14,377 bases of DNA from JBELMB01 sp042088665 (GTDB lineage: Bacteria > Pseudomonadota > Alphaproteobacteria > Rhodobacterales > Rhodobacteraceae), in contig JBELMB010000070.1 of the NCBI GenBank assembly GCA_042088665.1, positions 1-14,377 on the forward strand. Reading direction: 5' to 3'. A program made the position numbers and the translations under genes. Below, piece after piece: positions 1 to 5,757 of this stretch (the stretch's first letter is position 1; every line of letters starts with the position of its first letter). The notes below the pieces were generated by a model that saw only the letters and a list, made by a program, of their open reading frames with translations, did not search any database and had not been told where the DNA came from.

Positions 1-273
1 TGGCAGATATGCCCGGTCAAGGTGCCGGTGACACCCTTTCAGCGTCGAACGCGACAACGATTGTTGGCGCATGGGTTTGGGTCGGCGCGTTTGGGTGCGG
101 ACCTTGGTAACACTCGGGTTCCATGCCAGAAGGGCTTGAATTCAGGTGGCTGGCGCGCAGAAAATTCTGCACCAGTCGGACTGTGTCTGCGCGGCGCCAG
201 ACTTGCCTGGCCTCCGGCGATGCGACGCTTCCAAGGCGAAACTGCCGCGCTTGTTCACCCACTCACCTAAAGC

Positions 274-306
274 ATACCCGCGCGCGACCTTTGTGCCCGC
301 GGGTAT
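274..306. repeat. 9-bp inverted repeat, hairpin
   Basis: ATACCCGCG at 274-282 is perfectly complementary to CGCGGGTAT at 298-306, with a 15-nt loop. No T-tract follows on either strand. It could be a factor-dependent terminator of a gene to the left, or a chance dyad in GC-rich DNA. Confidence 0.4.
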
Positions 307-400
307 CCCATGGTGACCATACTTTGTGCTGCGCCTCGAGTATCACCGCCCTACCCAAGGTTCGGTCCCTGTCACCGGGGGCCGAACCAACCAAGCCAGG

Positions 401-457
401 CTTTCGAGCCGCGGTCCAAGGTCAGCCCCCAAACCAGCCTTGGACCGTCCTCGAAAG
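401..457 (-). terminator. long interrupted hairpin after the 469-1059 gene
   Basis: CTTTCGAG (401-408) pairs with CTCGAAAG (450-457). Inside it CGGTCCAAGG (412-421) pairs with CCTTGGACCG (438-447). An asymmetric bulge (3 nt against 2 nt) separates the two stems, and the loop is 16 nt, giving 18 paired positions. It starts 11 nt beyond the stop codon of the minus-strand gene, so a transcription terminator or a 3'-end stabiliser is the natural reading. There is no U-run, which is common for terminators in this group. Being symmetric, it could also act on transcripts from the left. Confidence 0.55.
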
Positions 458-468
458 GGGCGGGTCCC

Positions 469-1059
469 TCACAATATGATCGGCGCCGTGTCTTCGTCAG
501 GCTTTCTACGCTGCGCTGGCCGCAGCGACCCGCAGGACCCGAGCGGTGATCCGGGGTCAACGGCTGGAAAGACCCGTATGTTTGTCTCTTCGCATGACAC
601 CGCTGGCTCATCTGTCGGATGGGTTATGCTGCGCGTCGGCTTTGCCATGGGCGAGGCGAACGGCGCGGGAAACGCTTTGCCGAATTTCCGCAGCATGGCC
701 CTGTAGCTTAGGCCAAACGCCTCGACCGTAGACACGCGTTCAGCGCCGGGATGCGACAGCAAGTCCAGACCTTCCCGGGACAGGCGCAAAGCATAGCCTT
801 CGCACATAAGGCGCCCTTGCAGTTCCTGCCAACTGAAAGAATAGGCAAAAGCCCGTTCCAATATGCGCCGAACACTGTCGGACTGAGAGGCAGACGGCGC
901 GATGGTCGTGCCCGCCAAAAGATCGGTCATATCCTCTGCCACGGCCTGCACGTCAGCGGACCCCGCGCGGTTGCGCCCGTCGGCGTAGCGCAAGACCGCC
1001 TGCGCCATGGCGCGTGGCAGCCGCACCGTGATTTCAACGTCATCCATGAAGGTTTTCAT
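469..1059 (-). CDS. hypothetical protein, paralogue of the 1183-1527 product
   Basis: A 196-residue protein with no function I can name. The N-terminus (about residues 5-26, DDVEITVRLPRAMAQAVLRY) has the strand-then-helix look of a ribbon-helix-helix DNA-binding protein; this is inference. Residues 62-130 form a domain with a spaced pattern: Trp77, then L..RL...GY, then SREG and a downstream FGLSY...LRKFG. The same pattern occurs in the protein encoded divergently at 1183-1527, so the two genes look like members of one family. The pattern also recalls a small domain often seen at the end of relaxase/mobilisation proteins, from memory and unverified. Residues 131-196 are Pro/Ser-rich and probably disordered. 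The ATG at 1059 has no strong ribosome binding site; Met5 (1047) is an alternative. A hairpin follows the stop. Confidence 0.6.
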   Translation of the reverse strand: MKTFMDDVEITVRLPRAMAQAVLRYADGRNRAGSADVQAVAEDMTDLLAGTTIAPSASQSDSVRRILERAFAYSFSWQELQGRLMCEGYALRLSREGLDLLSHPGAERVSTVEAFGLSYRAMLRKFGKAFPAPFASPMAKPTRSITHPTDEPAVSCEETNIRVFPAVDPGSPLGSCGSLRPAQRRKPDEDTAPIIL

Positions 1060-1106
1060 AGCGAACTGTTGGTTAAGGGCTGGTTTCGGTTTCGTTCCCA
1101 GTCTTC

Positions 1107-1137
1107 CAAATATGGGTCCGTCACGGTCCCATTTTTG
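1107..1137. promoter_or_regulatory. 31-bp near-perfect palindrome between divergent genes
   Basis: The left arm CAAA-t-ATGGG-t-CCGT (1107-1121) and the right arm ACGG-t-CCCAT-t-TTTG (1123-1137) pair at 13 of 15 positions around C1122. The only two mismatches are T/T pairs. It lies 48 bp from the start of the minus-strand gene and 46 bp from the start of the plus-strand gene, and overlaps a TTGACC box (1135-1140) that could be a -35 element for the rightward gene. Position and symmetry fit a shared operator for a dimeric regulator. A cruciform or hairpin role is the alternative. Confidence 0.55.
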
Positions 1138-1163
1138 ACCGAATCCCGTGCCACAACTGGCAT
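1135..1163 (+). promoter_or_regulatory. possible promoter of the 1183-1527 gene
   Basis: TTGACC (1135-1140) resembles a sigma-70 -35 box. TGGCAT (1158-1163) stands 17 nt downstream as a weak -10 match (3 of 6). The predicted start would fall about a dozen bases before the ATG at 1183. The -35 box overlaps the right arm of the palindrome at 1107-1137. Confidence 0.3.
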
Positions 1164-1182
1164 ATCAGGCTTGGAGACCCGG

Positions 1183-1527
1183 ATGAGACACCAGACAGAT
1201 GCAACGGCCGGGTGGGAAACGGCCAAAAAGACGATGGGCCTTCCGGCGCCGTTGGACTGCGAATCCCGGGCCTTGTTGCGCCTGTTCCTCGCGCCGATCC
1301 TCGAAAACGCCTCCACTTGGGCCGCGCTTGACGATGCCCTGCGGGCAAAGGGCTATGACCTCGTGTTTCGAGAAGGTCATCTGGTCATTCTCAACGATCT
1401 GGGCGTCCCGTTGTGCACCGGTCGCGATATTGGCGTGCCCATGGCAGAGATCGCCGCCCGCATCGGTCGCCCCAACGTGATGTCAGACCGTCAAGGCAGG
1501 TCTGGCGCGTTGCGGCGTCAAGGCTGA
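1183..1527 (+). CDS. hypothetical protein, paralogue of the 469-1059 product
   Basis: A 114-residue protein of unknown function. Residues 30-98 carry a domain with Trp46, L..AL...GY, FREG.LV.L.D.G and IGVPMAEIAARIGRP. This aligns over its length with residues 62-130 of the divergently encoded protein: the Trp, Gly-Tyr, Arg-Glu-Gly and the glycine before the last helix coincide. I cannot assign a biochemical role. The reading frame stays open upstream to 751, but that part is antisense to the neighbouring gene. I chose the ATG at 1183 because GGAG (1173-1176) sits 6 nt before it and the paralogous domain begins soon after. The gene ends 69 nt before the convergent PII-like gene. Confidence 0.6.
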   Translation: MRHQTDATAGWETAKKTMGLPAPLDCESRALLRLFLAPILENASTWAALDDALRAKGYDLVFREGHLVILNDLGVPLCTGRDIGVPMAEIAARIGRPNVMSDRQGRSGALRRQG

Positions 1528-1573
1528 AAGGCTCTGTAGCGGGCCTTGAACGGGCCTGCTCAGGTCCCGGGCG

Positions 1574-1603
1574 GGGCCAGAACGGGCCAGAACGGTCTAG
1601 AAC
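1574..1603. repeat. three tandem 10-bp repeats at the sbtB 3' end
   Basis: GGGCCAGAAC occurs at 1574-1583 and 1584-1593, and a degenerate copy GGTCTAGAAC at 1594-1603. The third copy contains the stop codon of the PII-like gene (TAG on the minus strand, 1597-1599), so the array straddles the end of that reading frame. An imperfect hairpin (about 1548-1570, GGGCCTG against CAGGTCCC) lies just beyond and may terminate the convergent transcripts. Confidence 0.6.
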
Positions 1604-1908
1604 CGCTCTGCCCGCAGCACTTCGCAATCGCAGACACAGACCACGCCGATATGGCGTTCGACCACGGCAAAGACCGCCTCGAGCAGGGGATCGAGCTTCT
1701 CGGGTCGAATGATGCACTCCACCCGCACAAGCCCGGTCCCGCGAGAGATCTGGCCCTCACGGCTCCACTCGCCGGAACGGCCAGACCCGCCAAGGACCGG
1801 CAGCACTGACCAGCCAGTCACACCCGTGTCCTTCATGGCGTCGGTCAGCCGTCGTTCCATGACCTTTTCAATCGTGATTTCAACACGTTTTGCCTGGTGC
1901 GTTTGCAT
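1597..1908 (-). CDS. sbtB: SbtB-type PII-like regulator of bicarbonate uptake
   Basis: A 103-residue protein of the PII-like superfamily (ferredoxin-like trimer). VEITIEKVMERRLTDAMKDT gives the first strand and helix. G.SVLPVLGGSGRSGEW (about residues 32-48) is the T-loop with the GxG pattern of SbtB proteins. RGTGLVRVECIIRPEKLDPLLEAVFAVVERHIGVV is the second repeat. SbtB proteins bind adenine nucleotides (cAMP, AMP, ADP, ATP) and associate with SbtA at the membrane to control bicarbonate flux. The gene starts 4 nt after the sbtA stop, so the two are almost certainly co-transcribed. The end differs from the cyanobacterial form: instead of the C-terminal CGPxGC hairpin it has Cys91, Cys93 and Cys95 in a CxCxC arrangement. 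The family call is firm; ligand and function are inferred. Confidence 0.88.
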   Translation of the reverse strand: MQTHQAKRVEITIEKVMERRLTDAMKDTGVTGWSVLPVLGGSGRSGEWSREGQISRGTGLVRVECIIRPEKLDPLLEAVFAVVERHIGVVCVCDCEVLRAERF

Positions 1909-1912
1909 GGCA

Positions 1913-2878
1913 TCACCCTCCCGTCAGCATTTTGGCCGCGGCCAGATACAGCGGCAGCCCAAGTGTTAGGTTAAATGGAAACGTGATCGCCAGCGAAAGC
2001 GTCAGGTAGATCGACGGGTTTGCCTCCGGCACGGCCACGCGCATTGCGGCGGGCACCGCGATGTAGGAGGCAGAGGCCGACAGCGTCATCAGGAGCATCA
2101 CGCCACCCGTCGAGAGCCCGACCATCAGCCCGGCAATGCCCCCTGCGGTGGCGCCGACCAAGGGCATGATCAGGCCAAAGGCGATGGCGCCGCGGTCCAG
2201 CACGCCTGCCTCCCGCAGGCCACGGCCCGCGATCAGGCCCATGTCCAGAAGGAAGAGGCAGAGCACACCCTGAAAGGGGCTGACGATGAACGAGGCGATC
2301 TTGTCCAGCCCGTCCTGTCCCGTGGCAAGGCCAATGACAAAGGACCCCAGCAAGAGCACGATGGAGCCGTTCAGCAGGATCTCGCGCCAAAGGTCACTGT
2401 CCATCTGCGCGCCGCCGGACCCGCGCGAAATGATCCATAGCGCCGAGAGGATCGCGGGCGCTTCCATCGCGGCGGCCACGGCGACCATATAGCCTTCGGA
2501 AGCGATCCCGGCGTCGGCCAGCAAAGACGTCGCGGCGACAAAGGTCACGATAGATATGGAGCCATAGTGCCCGGCCACGGCGGCTGCATCGGTGCGGGTC
2601 ATGGCCGAGAGGCCGCGCAAGACACCAAAGGCGACGAAGGGCAGGGCAAAGGACAGCACGACACCCGCGAGAATGGTCGCGATCAGGCGGCCTTCCAGCC
2701 CATGTGCTGCCACACCCGCCCCGCCCTTGAACCCGATGGCGAACAACAGGTAGAGCGAGATCCCCTTGGCCACCGCCTCGGGCACTGACAGATCCGATCG
2801 CGCGAGCGCCGCACCCAGCCCAAGGACAAAGGACAGCACGATAGGCGACAAGAGATTGTCGATGGCAAGGTCAAGCAT
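1913..2878 (-). CDS. sbtA: SbtA-type sodium-dependent bicarbonate permease
   Basis: A 321-residue integral membrane protein, the usual length for proteobacterial members of the SbtA family. About ten hydrophobic segments are visible (roughly residues 8-25, 36-50, 64-88, 100-122, 129-150, 171-187, 196-215, 229-256, 259-276, 288-316), fitting the inverted-repeat fold. GHYGSISIVTF (103-113) and SASASYIAVPAAM (267-279) are the small-residue motifs near the substrate and sodium site in this family. The likely role is Na+/HCO3- symport into the cytoplasm. I chose the ATG at 2878 (AGGAG lies 7 nt before it) over a possible upstream start at 2923, because the upstream 45 nt encode hydrophilic residues and contain a perfect palindrome. 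The next gene is the PII-like regulator. Bicarbonate specificity is inferred from family and context. Confidence 0.88.
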   Translation of the reverse strand: MLDLAIDNLLSPIVLSFVLGLGAALARSDLSVPEAVAKGISLYLLFAIGFKGGAGVAAHGLEGRLIATILAGVVLSFALPFVAFGVLRGLSAMTRTDAAAVAGHYGSISIVTFVAATSLLADAGIASEGYMVAVAAAMEAPAILSALWIISRGSGGAQMDSDLWREILLNGSIVLLLGSFVIGLATGQDGLDKIASFIVSPFQGVLCLFLLDMGLIAGRGLREAGVLDRGAIAFGLIMPLVGATAGGIAGLMVGLSTGGVMLLMTLSASASYIAVPAAMRVAVPEANPSIYLTLSLAITFPFNLTLGLPLYLAAAKMLTGG

Positions 2879-2906
2879 GGCTCGCTCCTGAAAGGTGTGG
2901 CTGGGG

Positions 2907-2922
2907 TGTGCACCGGTGCACA
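2907..2922. promoter_or_regulatory. perfect 16-bp palindrome in the sbtA leader
   Basis: TGTGCACCGGTGCACA is its own reverse complement. It ends 28 bp before the sbtA ATG (2878) on the transcribed side, where an operator blocking transcription or a leader hairpin would be expected. A perfect dyad of this length with no spacer is unlikely by chance in a given intergenic region. The cognate regulator is not identifiable here. Confidence 0.5.
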
Positions 2923-3043
2923 TAGCCGCGCAACCGCCGCCGAACAGGTCCCTGCTGTGCGAAGCGTGACCATTGGTCGCCAGCGCTGCCTAAGGTCGTC
3001 CAGATTCAAGGCGCACGCAGGGTGTCAGCCTCTGTCTTGGGCA

Positions 3044-3066
3044 GCCCGGTTCTTTGGAAACCGGGC
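3044..3066 (-). terminator. hairpin between the carbonic anhydrase gene and sbtA
   Basis: GCCCGGTT (3044-3051) pairs perfectly with AACCGGGC (3059-3066) around a 7-nt loop. On the minus strand it lies 55 nt after the carbonic anhydrase stop and 166 nt before the sbtA start. It probably ends or attenuates the anhydrase transcript. No U-run follows, so read-through into sbtA remains possible. Confidence 0.5.
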
Positions 3067-3093
3067 AAAGACTCGGGCAAAGACTCGGGCAAA
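3062..3093. repeat. 2.7 copies of a 12-bp tandem repeat
   Basis: CGGGCAAAGACT occurs at 3062-3073 and 3074-3085, followed by a partial copy CGGGCAAA at 3086-3093. The first copy shares its first bases with the right arm of the hairpin at 3044-3066. On the minus strand it lies in the 3' region of the carbonic anhydrase message. It looks like a small slippage-generated array. Confidence 0.75.
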
Positions 3094-3121
3094 ACCCCAG
3101 GGCGGCTCTGACTGGTTGGAC

Positions 3122-3763
3122 TCAGACCGGGATGAACTTGCCGCTGTCCGGCTCAAGGTGCATCAGCGAACCTGCACTGATGTCCAGCCAGAGACCGTGC
3201 AGGCTCAGCGCGCCAGAGCTGACGGCCTCCTGCACAAAGGGAAAGCTCATGAGATTGCGCAACGAAACGCGCACGGCCTCGCGTTCGAGATCCCGCTCAA
3301 GGTCGCTGGACTCCTTCACGTTTTCATAGCCTGGGCGCAGGATGTCCATCCAGCGACCAACAAAGGATTCCTGCTCTTCCAACTCGGGGGCGCGGCCTTC
3401 GCACATGTCCAGACACCCTTTGACACCGCCGCACTGAGAGTGTCCCAGCACGATCACATGCGCGACTTTCAGCGCCGAGACCGCGTATTCCACCGCGGCG
3501 GATGTGCCGTGGTGCTGGCCGTCGGGCTCAAAGCTGGGGACGAGATTGGCAATATTGCGGTGGATAAAGAATTCGCCCTGCTCCGCGCCAAAGACCGAGG
3601 TGACATGCACCCGGGAATCGCAACAGGAGATCACCATGGCCCTCGGACGCTGGCCTTCGTCGGCCAGACGTCGATACCACGCCTGGTTCTCTGCATAGCT
3701 GGTGGCCTTCCAGCCATGGTAGCGCTGGGCGAGGTAGGTGGGCAGGGGGCGAATGAAGTCCAT
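3122..3763 (-). CDS. beta-class carbonic anhydrase
   Basis: A 213-residue cytoplasmic enzyme that interconverts CO2 and bicarbonate. The zinc site of the beta class is complete: Cys47, Asp49 and Arg51 in the C-C-D-S-R motif, and His108 and Cys111 in G-H-S-Q-C-G-G. HRNIANLVP (68-76) is the usual substrate-pocket strand. Length matches typical bacterial beta-carbonic anhydrases, and there is no signal peptide. It lies upstream of sbtA and sbtB on the same strand with a 243-nt gap containing a hairpin, so it may be in the same regulon rather than strictly the same transcript. With a bicarbonate importer beside it, it probably balances the internal CO2/HCO3- pool for carboxylases; this part is inference. 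The ATG at 3763 has only a weak GGAC-type ribosome binding site. Confidence 0.95.
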   Translation of the reverse strand: MDFIRPLPTYLAQRYHGWKATSYAENQAWYRRLADEGQRPRAMVISCCDSRVHVTSVFGAEQGEFFIHRNIANLVPSFEPDGQHHGTSAAVEYAVSALKVAHVIVLGHSQCGGVKGCLDMCEGRAPELEEQESFVGRWMDILRPGYENVKESSDLERDLEREAVRVSLRNLMSFPFVQEAVSSGALSLHGLWLDISAGSLMHLEPDSGKFIPV

Positions 3764-3911
3764 CGGGTCGTCCGTATCGAAACTGATCTGCGTGGTACTA
3801 GGGCGAAATCGACAGAAATGCGAGCAATATCATGGTTGGGGGATAACCTTTTGGGAAGGCATCCGGTGCATTTTGGACGTTGGCTGTGGGGGCCAAGATA
3901 TGGGGTGAGAT

Positions 3912-4292
3912 GTGAACGAGGTTACCTACCTCTCGCCGGCGGAAAGACCGGTTATGGACCCAGCACAGATTGAAACTCTGTGCCAGGACCTCGGCCCACA
4001 TGCGGCTGAGGACGTGGTCTGCCGCGCGATGGAGGAATTGGCTCAACGGCTCTGCCAGGTGCAGGATATGGCCGTTGGAGGCCCGAAGGAAGACATGCAC
4101 AAGGTGCTGCGCTCCCTGGCTGCCATTGCCCAACAGATCGGCATGACGTCTCTGGCCCGCGTGGCCCATGACGTGATGACCTGCATCGAATTTGGCGACA
4201 TTGTCGCAGAGGCCGCCTGTATGGCCCGCCTCGCCCGCACGGGCGAGCGCTCCCTGACGCAACTTTGGGATCTGAATGAATTCACGGTTTGA
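3912..4292 (+). CDS. small all-helical protein, possibly Hpt-like
   Basis: A 126-residue soluble protein, predicted helical throughout, with no name I can give. The middle (residues 62-89, MHKVLRSLAAIAQQIGMTSLARVAHDV) resembles a histidine phosphotransfer helix hairpin: a histidine (His63), a basic residue, then QIGM..LA. The spacing from His to Gly is about four residues longer than in a canonical Hpt domain, so the resemblance is loose. The C-terminal half (CIEFGDIVAEAACMARLARTGERSL..LW) is also helical. The start is taken as GTG at 3912 with GGGGTGAG just upstream; ATG at 3954 is an alternative. It is divergent from the carbonic anhydrase gene and 82 nt ahead of the aminopeptidase gene. 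No functional link to either is evident. Confidence 0.65.
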   Translation: MNEVTYLSPAERPVMDPAQIETLCQDLGPHAAEDVVCRAMEELAQRLCQVQDMAVGGPKEDMHKVLRSLAAIAQQIGMTSLARVAHDVMTCIEFGDIVAEAACMARLARTGERSLTQLWDLNEFTV

Positions 4293-4320
4293 GTTTTCCG
4301 CAACCTGAGCGACCTGCCAC

Positions 4321-4348
4321 TTGCAGCGCCGCGTCCTGAAGCTAGGCT
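4321..4348 (+). promoter_or_regulatory. possible promoter of the aminopeptidase operon
   Basis: TTGCAG (4321-4326) and TAGGCT (4343-4348) are spaced by 16 nt, a plausible but imperfect sigma-70 pair. Transcription would begin near 4355, about 20 nt before the ATG at 4375, with AGGAG in between. Confidence 0.35.
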
Positions 4349-4374
4349 CATAGCAACCCTCGACAGGAGCCGTC

Positions 4375-5757
4375 ATGACCCTCAGCTTTGCCCCCGCCAC
4401 CGATGCTTTGCCATTGCACCTGATCACACCGGACAAGCTTGAGGATTGGACCAGCACCCAGAGTGCAGAGGTGCAGGCATGGGTTTCCGCCTCGGGATTC
4501 ACTGGTGCGTTGGGCAGCGCATTGATGATCCCCGGCCCGCTTGGCGCACCTGCGGCGGCACTCGCCGGGTATGGAACGGCGCGTCAACGCAGCCGAACCC
4601 GATTCGCCCTCGCGGGCGCGATCCCGCAATTGGCCCCGGGCTCCTACCGGATCGCGTCAGGTCTGCCTCCGGAACAAGCAGAAACCGAGGCGCTGGGCTG
4701 GCTTTTGACCAACTACCGCTTTGACCGCTATGCGAAAGGCAAACCCGTCTCTTGTCTGTTGGTCTGCCCGGAGGGCGTCGATGCAACGCGGTTGGAAATC
4801 ATGGCCGCGGCGGAGTGCCTGACGCGCGATCTGGTGAACACCCCGGCCTCGGACATGGGGCCGGAGGCGCTTGAAACTGCGGCGCGCAGTCTTGCGGATC
4901 AGTTCGGCGCCCAGATCACGGTCACCACGGGCGACGCGCTGCTGGATGCAAATTTCCCAATGATCCATGCGGTGGGACGCGCCGCGTCACAGGCCCCGCG
5001 ACTGATAGACCTGCGCTGGGGCACCACCGGGCCGCGGCTGACGCTGGTCGGCAAGGGCGTCTGCTTTGACACCGGCGGTCTCAACCTGAAGCCTGGCGCT
5101 TCGATGGGGTTGATGAAAAAGGACATGGGCGGCGCGGCCAACACACTGGGGCTGGCGCATATGATCATGGCGCTGGAGTTGCCTGTGCAACTGCGCCTGC
5201 TGATCCCGGCGGTAGAAAACAGTGTCTCCGCCCCCAGTTTCCGCCCGGGCGATATCCTGACCTCGCGCAAGGGCCTCACGGTCGAGATCAACAACACCGA
5301 CGCCGAAGGCCGCCTCGTCCTTGCCGATGCACTGGCGCTGGCCGACGAAGAGGCCCCCGACCTGATGCTCTCCATGGCGACGCTGACCGGGGCAGCCCGT
5401 GTGGCCGTCGGTCCCGATCTCGCGCCGTTCTACACCGATGACGAGATGTTCGCCGCCGCACTGACCAGGGCTGCGCCCGCCGCCGCGGACCCGGTCTGGC
5501 GCATGCCCTTCCACGATCCATACGAGGCGATGATCGAGCCGGGCATCGCCGATCTGGACAACGCACCCGCAGGCGGCTTTGGCGGGTCCATCACCGCGGC
5601 CCTCTTCCTGCGCCGTTTCACGGACCAGACCAAGGCCTATGCGCACTTCGACATCTACAGTTGGCAGGCCAAACCGGAACCGGGCCGGCCCAAAGGCGGT
5701 CTGGGTCAGGGACCTCGCGCGATTCTGGCGGCCTTGCCAGAGGTTCTGGGGTTGTGA
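4375..5757 (+). CDS. leucyl aminopeptidase family protein (peptidase M17)
   Basis: A 460-residue cytosolic metallo-aminopeptidase that removes N-terminal residues from peptides. The catalytic C-terminal domain is intact: Lys227 and Asp232 in GKGVCFDTGG, Lys239 in LNLKP, Asp250 in KKDMGG, and Asp309, Glu311 and Arg313 in the family signature N-T-D-A-E-G-R-L. These match the two-metal ligands and catalytic Lys/Arg of PepA. The N-terminal domain (about 1-160) is divergent, as expected for this family. A ribosome binding site (CAGGAG) precedes the ATG. The stop codon overlaps the GTG start of the NlpC/P60 gene by 4 nt, indicating translational coupling. Together they may degrade murein-derived peptides; that pairing is inference. 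It is not obviously classical PepA/XerB-cofactor PepA, being shorter than the E. coli enzyme. Confidence 0.93.
   Translation: MTLSFAPATDALPLHLITPDKLEDWTSTQSAEVQAWVSASGFTGALGSALMIPGPLGAPAAALAGYGTARQRSRTRFALAGAIPQLAPGSYRIASGLPPEQAETEALGWLLTNYRFDRYAKGKPVSCLLVCPEGVDATRLEIMAAAECLTRDLVNTPASDMGPEALETAARSLADQFGAQITVTTGDALLDANFPMIHAVGRAASQAPRLIDLRWGTTGPRLTLVGKGVCFDTGGLNLKPGASMGLMKKDMGGAANTLGLAHMIMALELPVQLRLLIPAVENSVSAPSFRPGDILTSRKGLTVEINNTDAEGRLVLADALALADEEAPDLMLSMATLTGAARVAVGPDLAPFYTDDEMFAAALTRAAPAAADPVWRMPFHDPYEAMIEPGIADLDNAPAGGFGGSITAALFLRRFTDQTKAYAHFDIYSWQAKPEPGRPKGGLGQGPRAILAALPEVLGL

Larger units (their letters stand above)
1..468. other. gene-poor left edge, no supported CDS
   Basis: I see no convincing gene in this stretch. 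Open frames exist on both strands (for example 17-262 minus and 123-479 plus), but their translations are rich in Arg, Pro, Ser and Cys, lack a recognisable domain and have no clear ribosome binding site. Two inverted repeats (274-306 and 401-457) are the only structured elements noted. A short dyad GCAGAA-AA-TTCTGC sits at 157-170. The stretch may be the intergenic flank of a gene beyond the left edge, or a decayed gene. Confidence 0.5.

Noticed and set aside
751..1182. N-terminal extension of the 1183-1527 gene
   Set aside because: The extension lies antisense to the 469-1059 gene, crosses the 31-bp palindrome and lacks domain features, while a GGAG site precedes the ATG at 1183.
2879..2923. 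15-residue upstream extension of SbtA
   Set aside because: The residues are hydrophilic, the palindrome lies in this stretch, and the ATG at 2878 has a good AGGAG.
2897..3973. Plus-strand open frame of about 360 codons over the carbonic anhydrase gene
   Set aside because: It is antisense to a beta-carbonic anhydrase with intact zinc ligands, and its product shows no family features.
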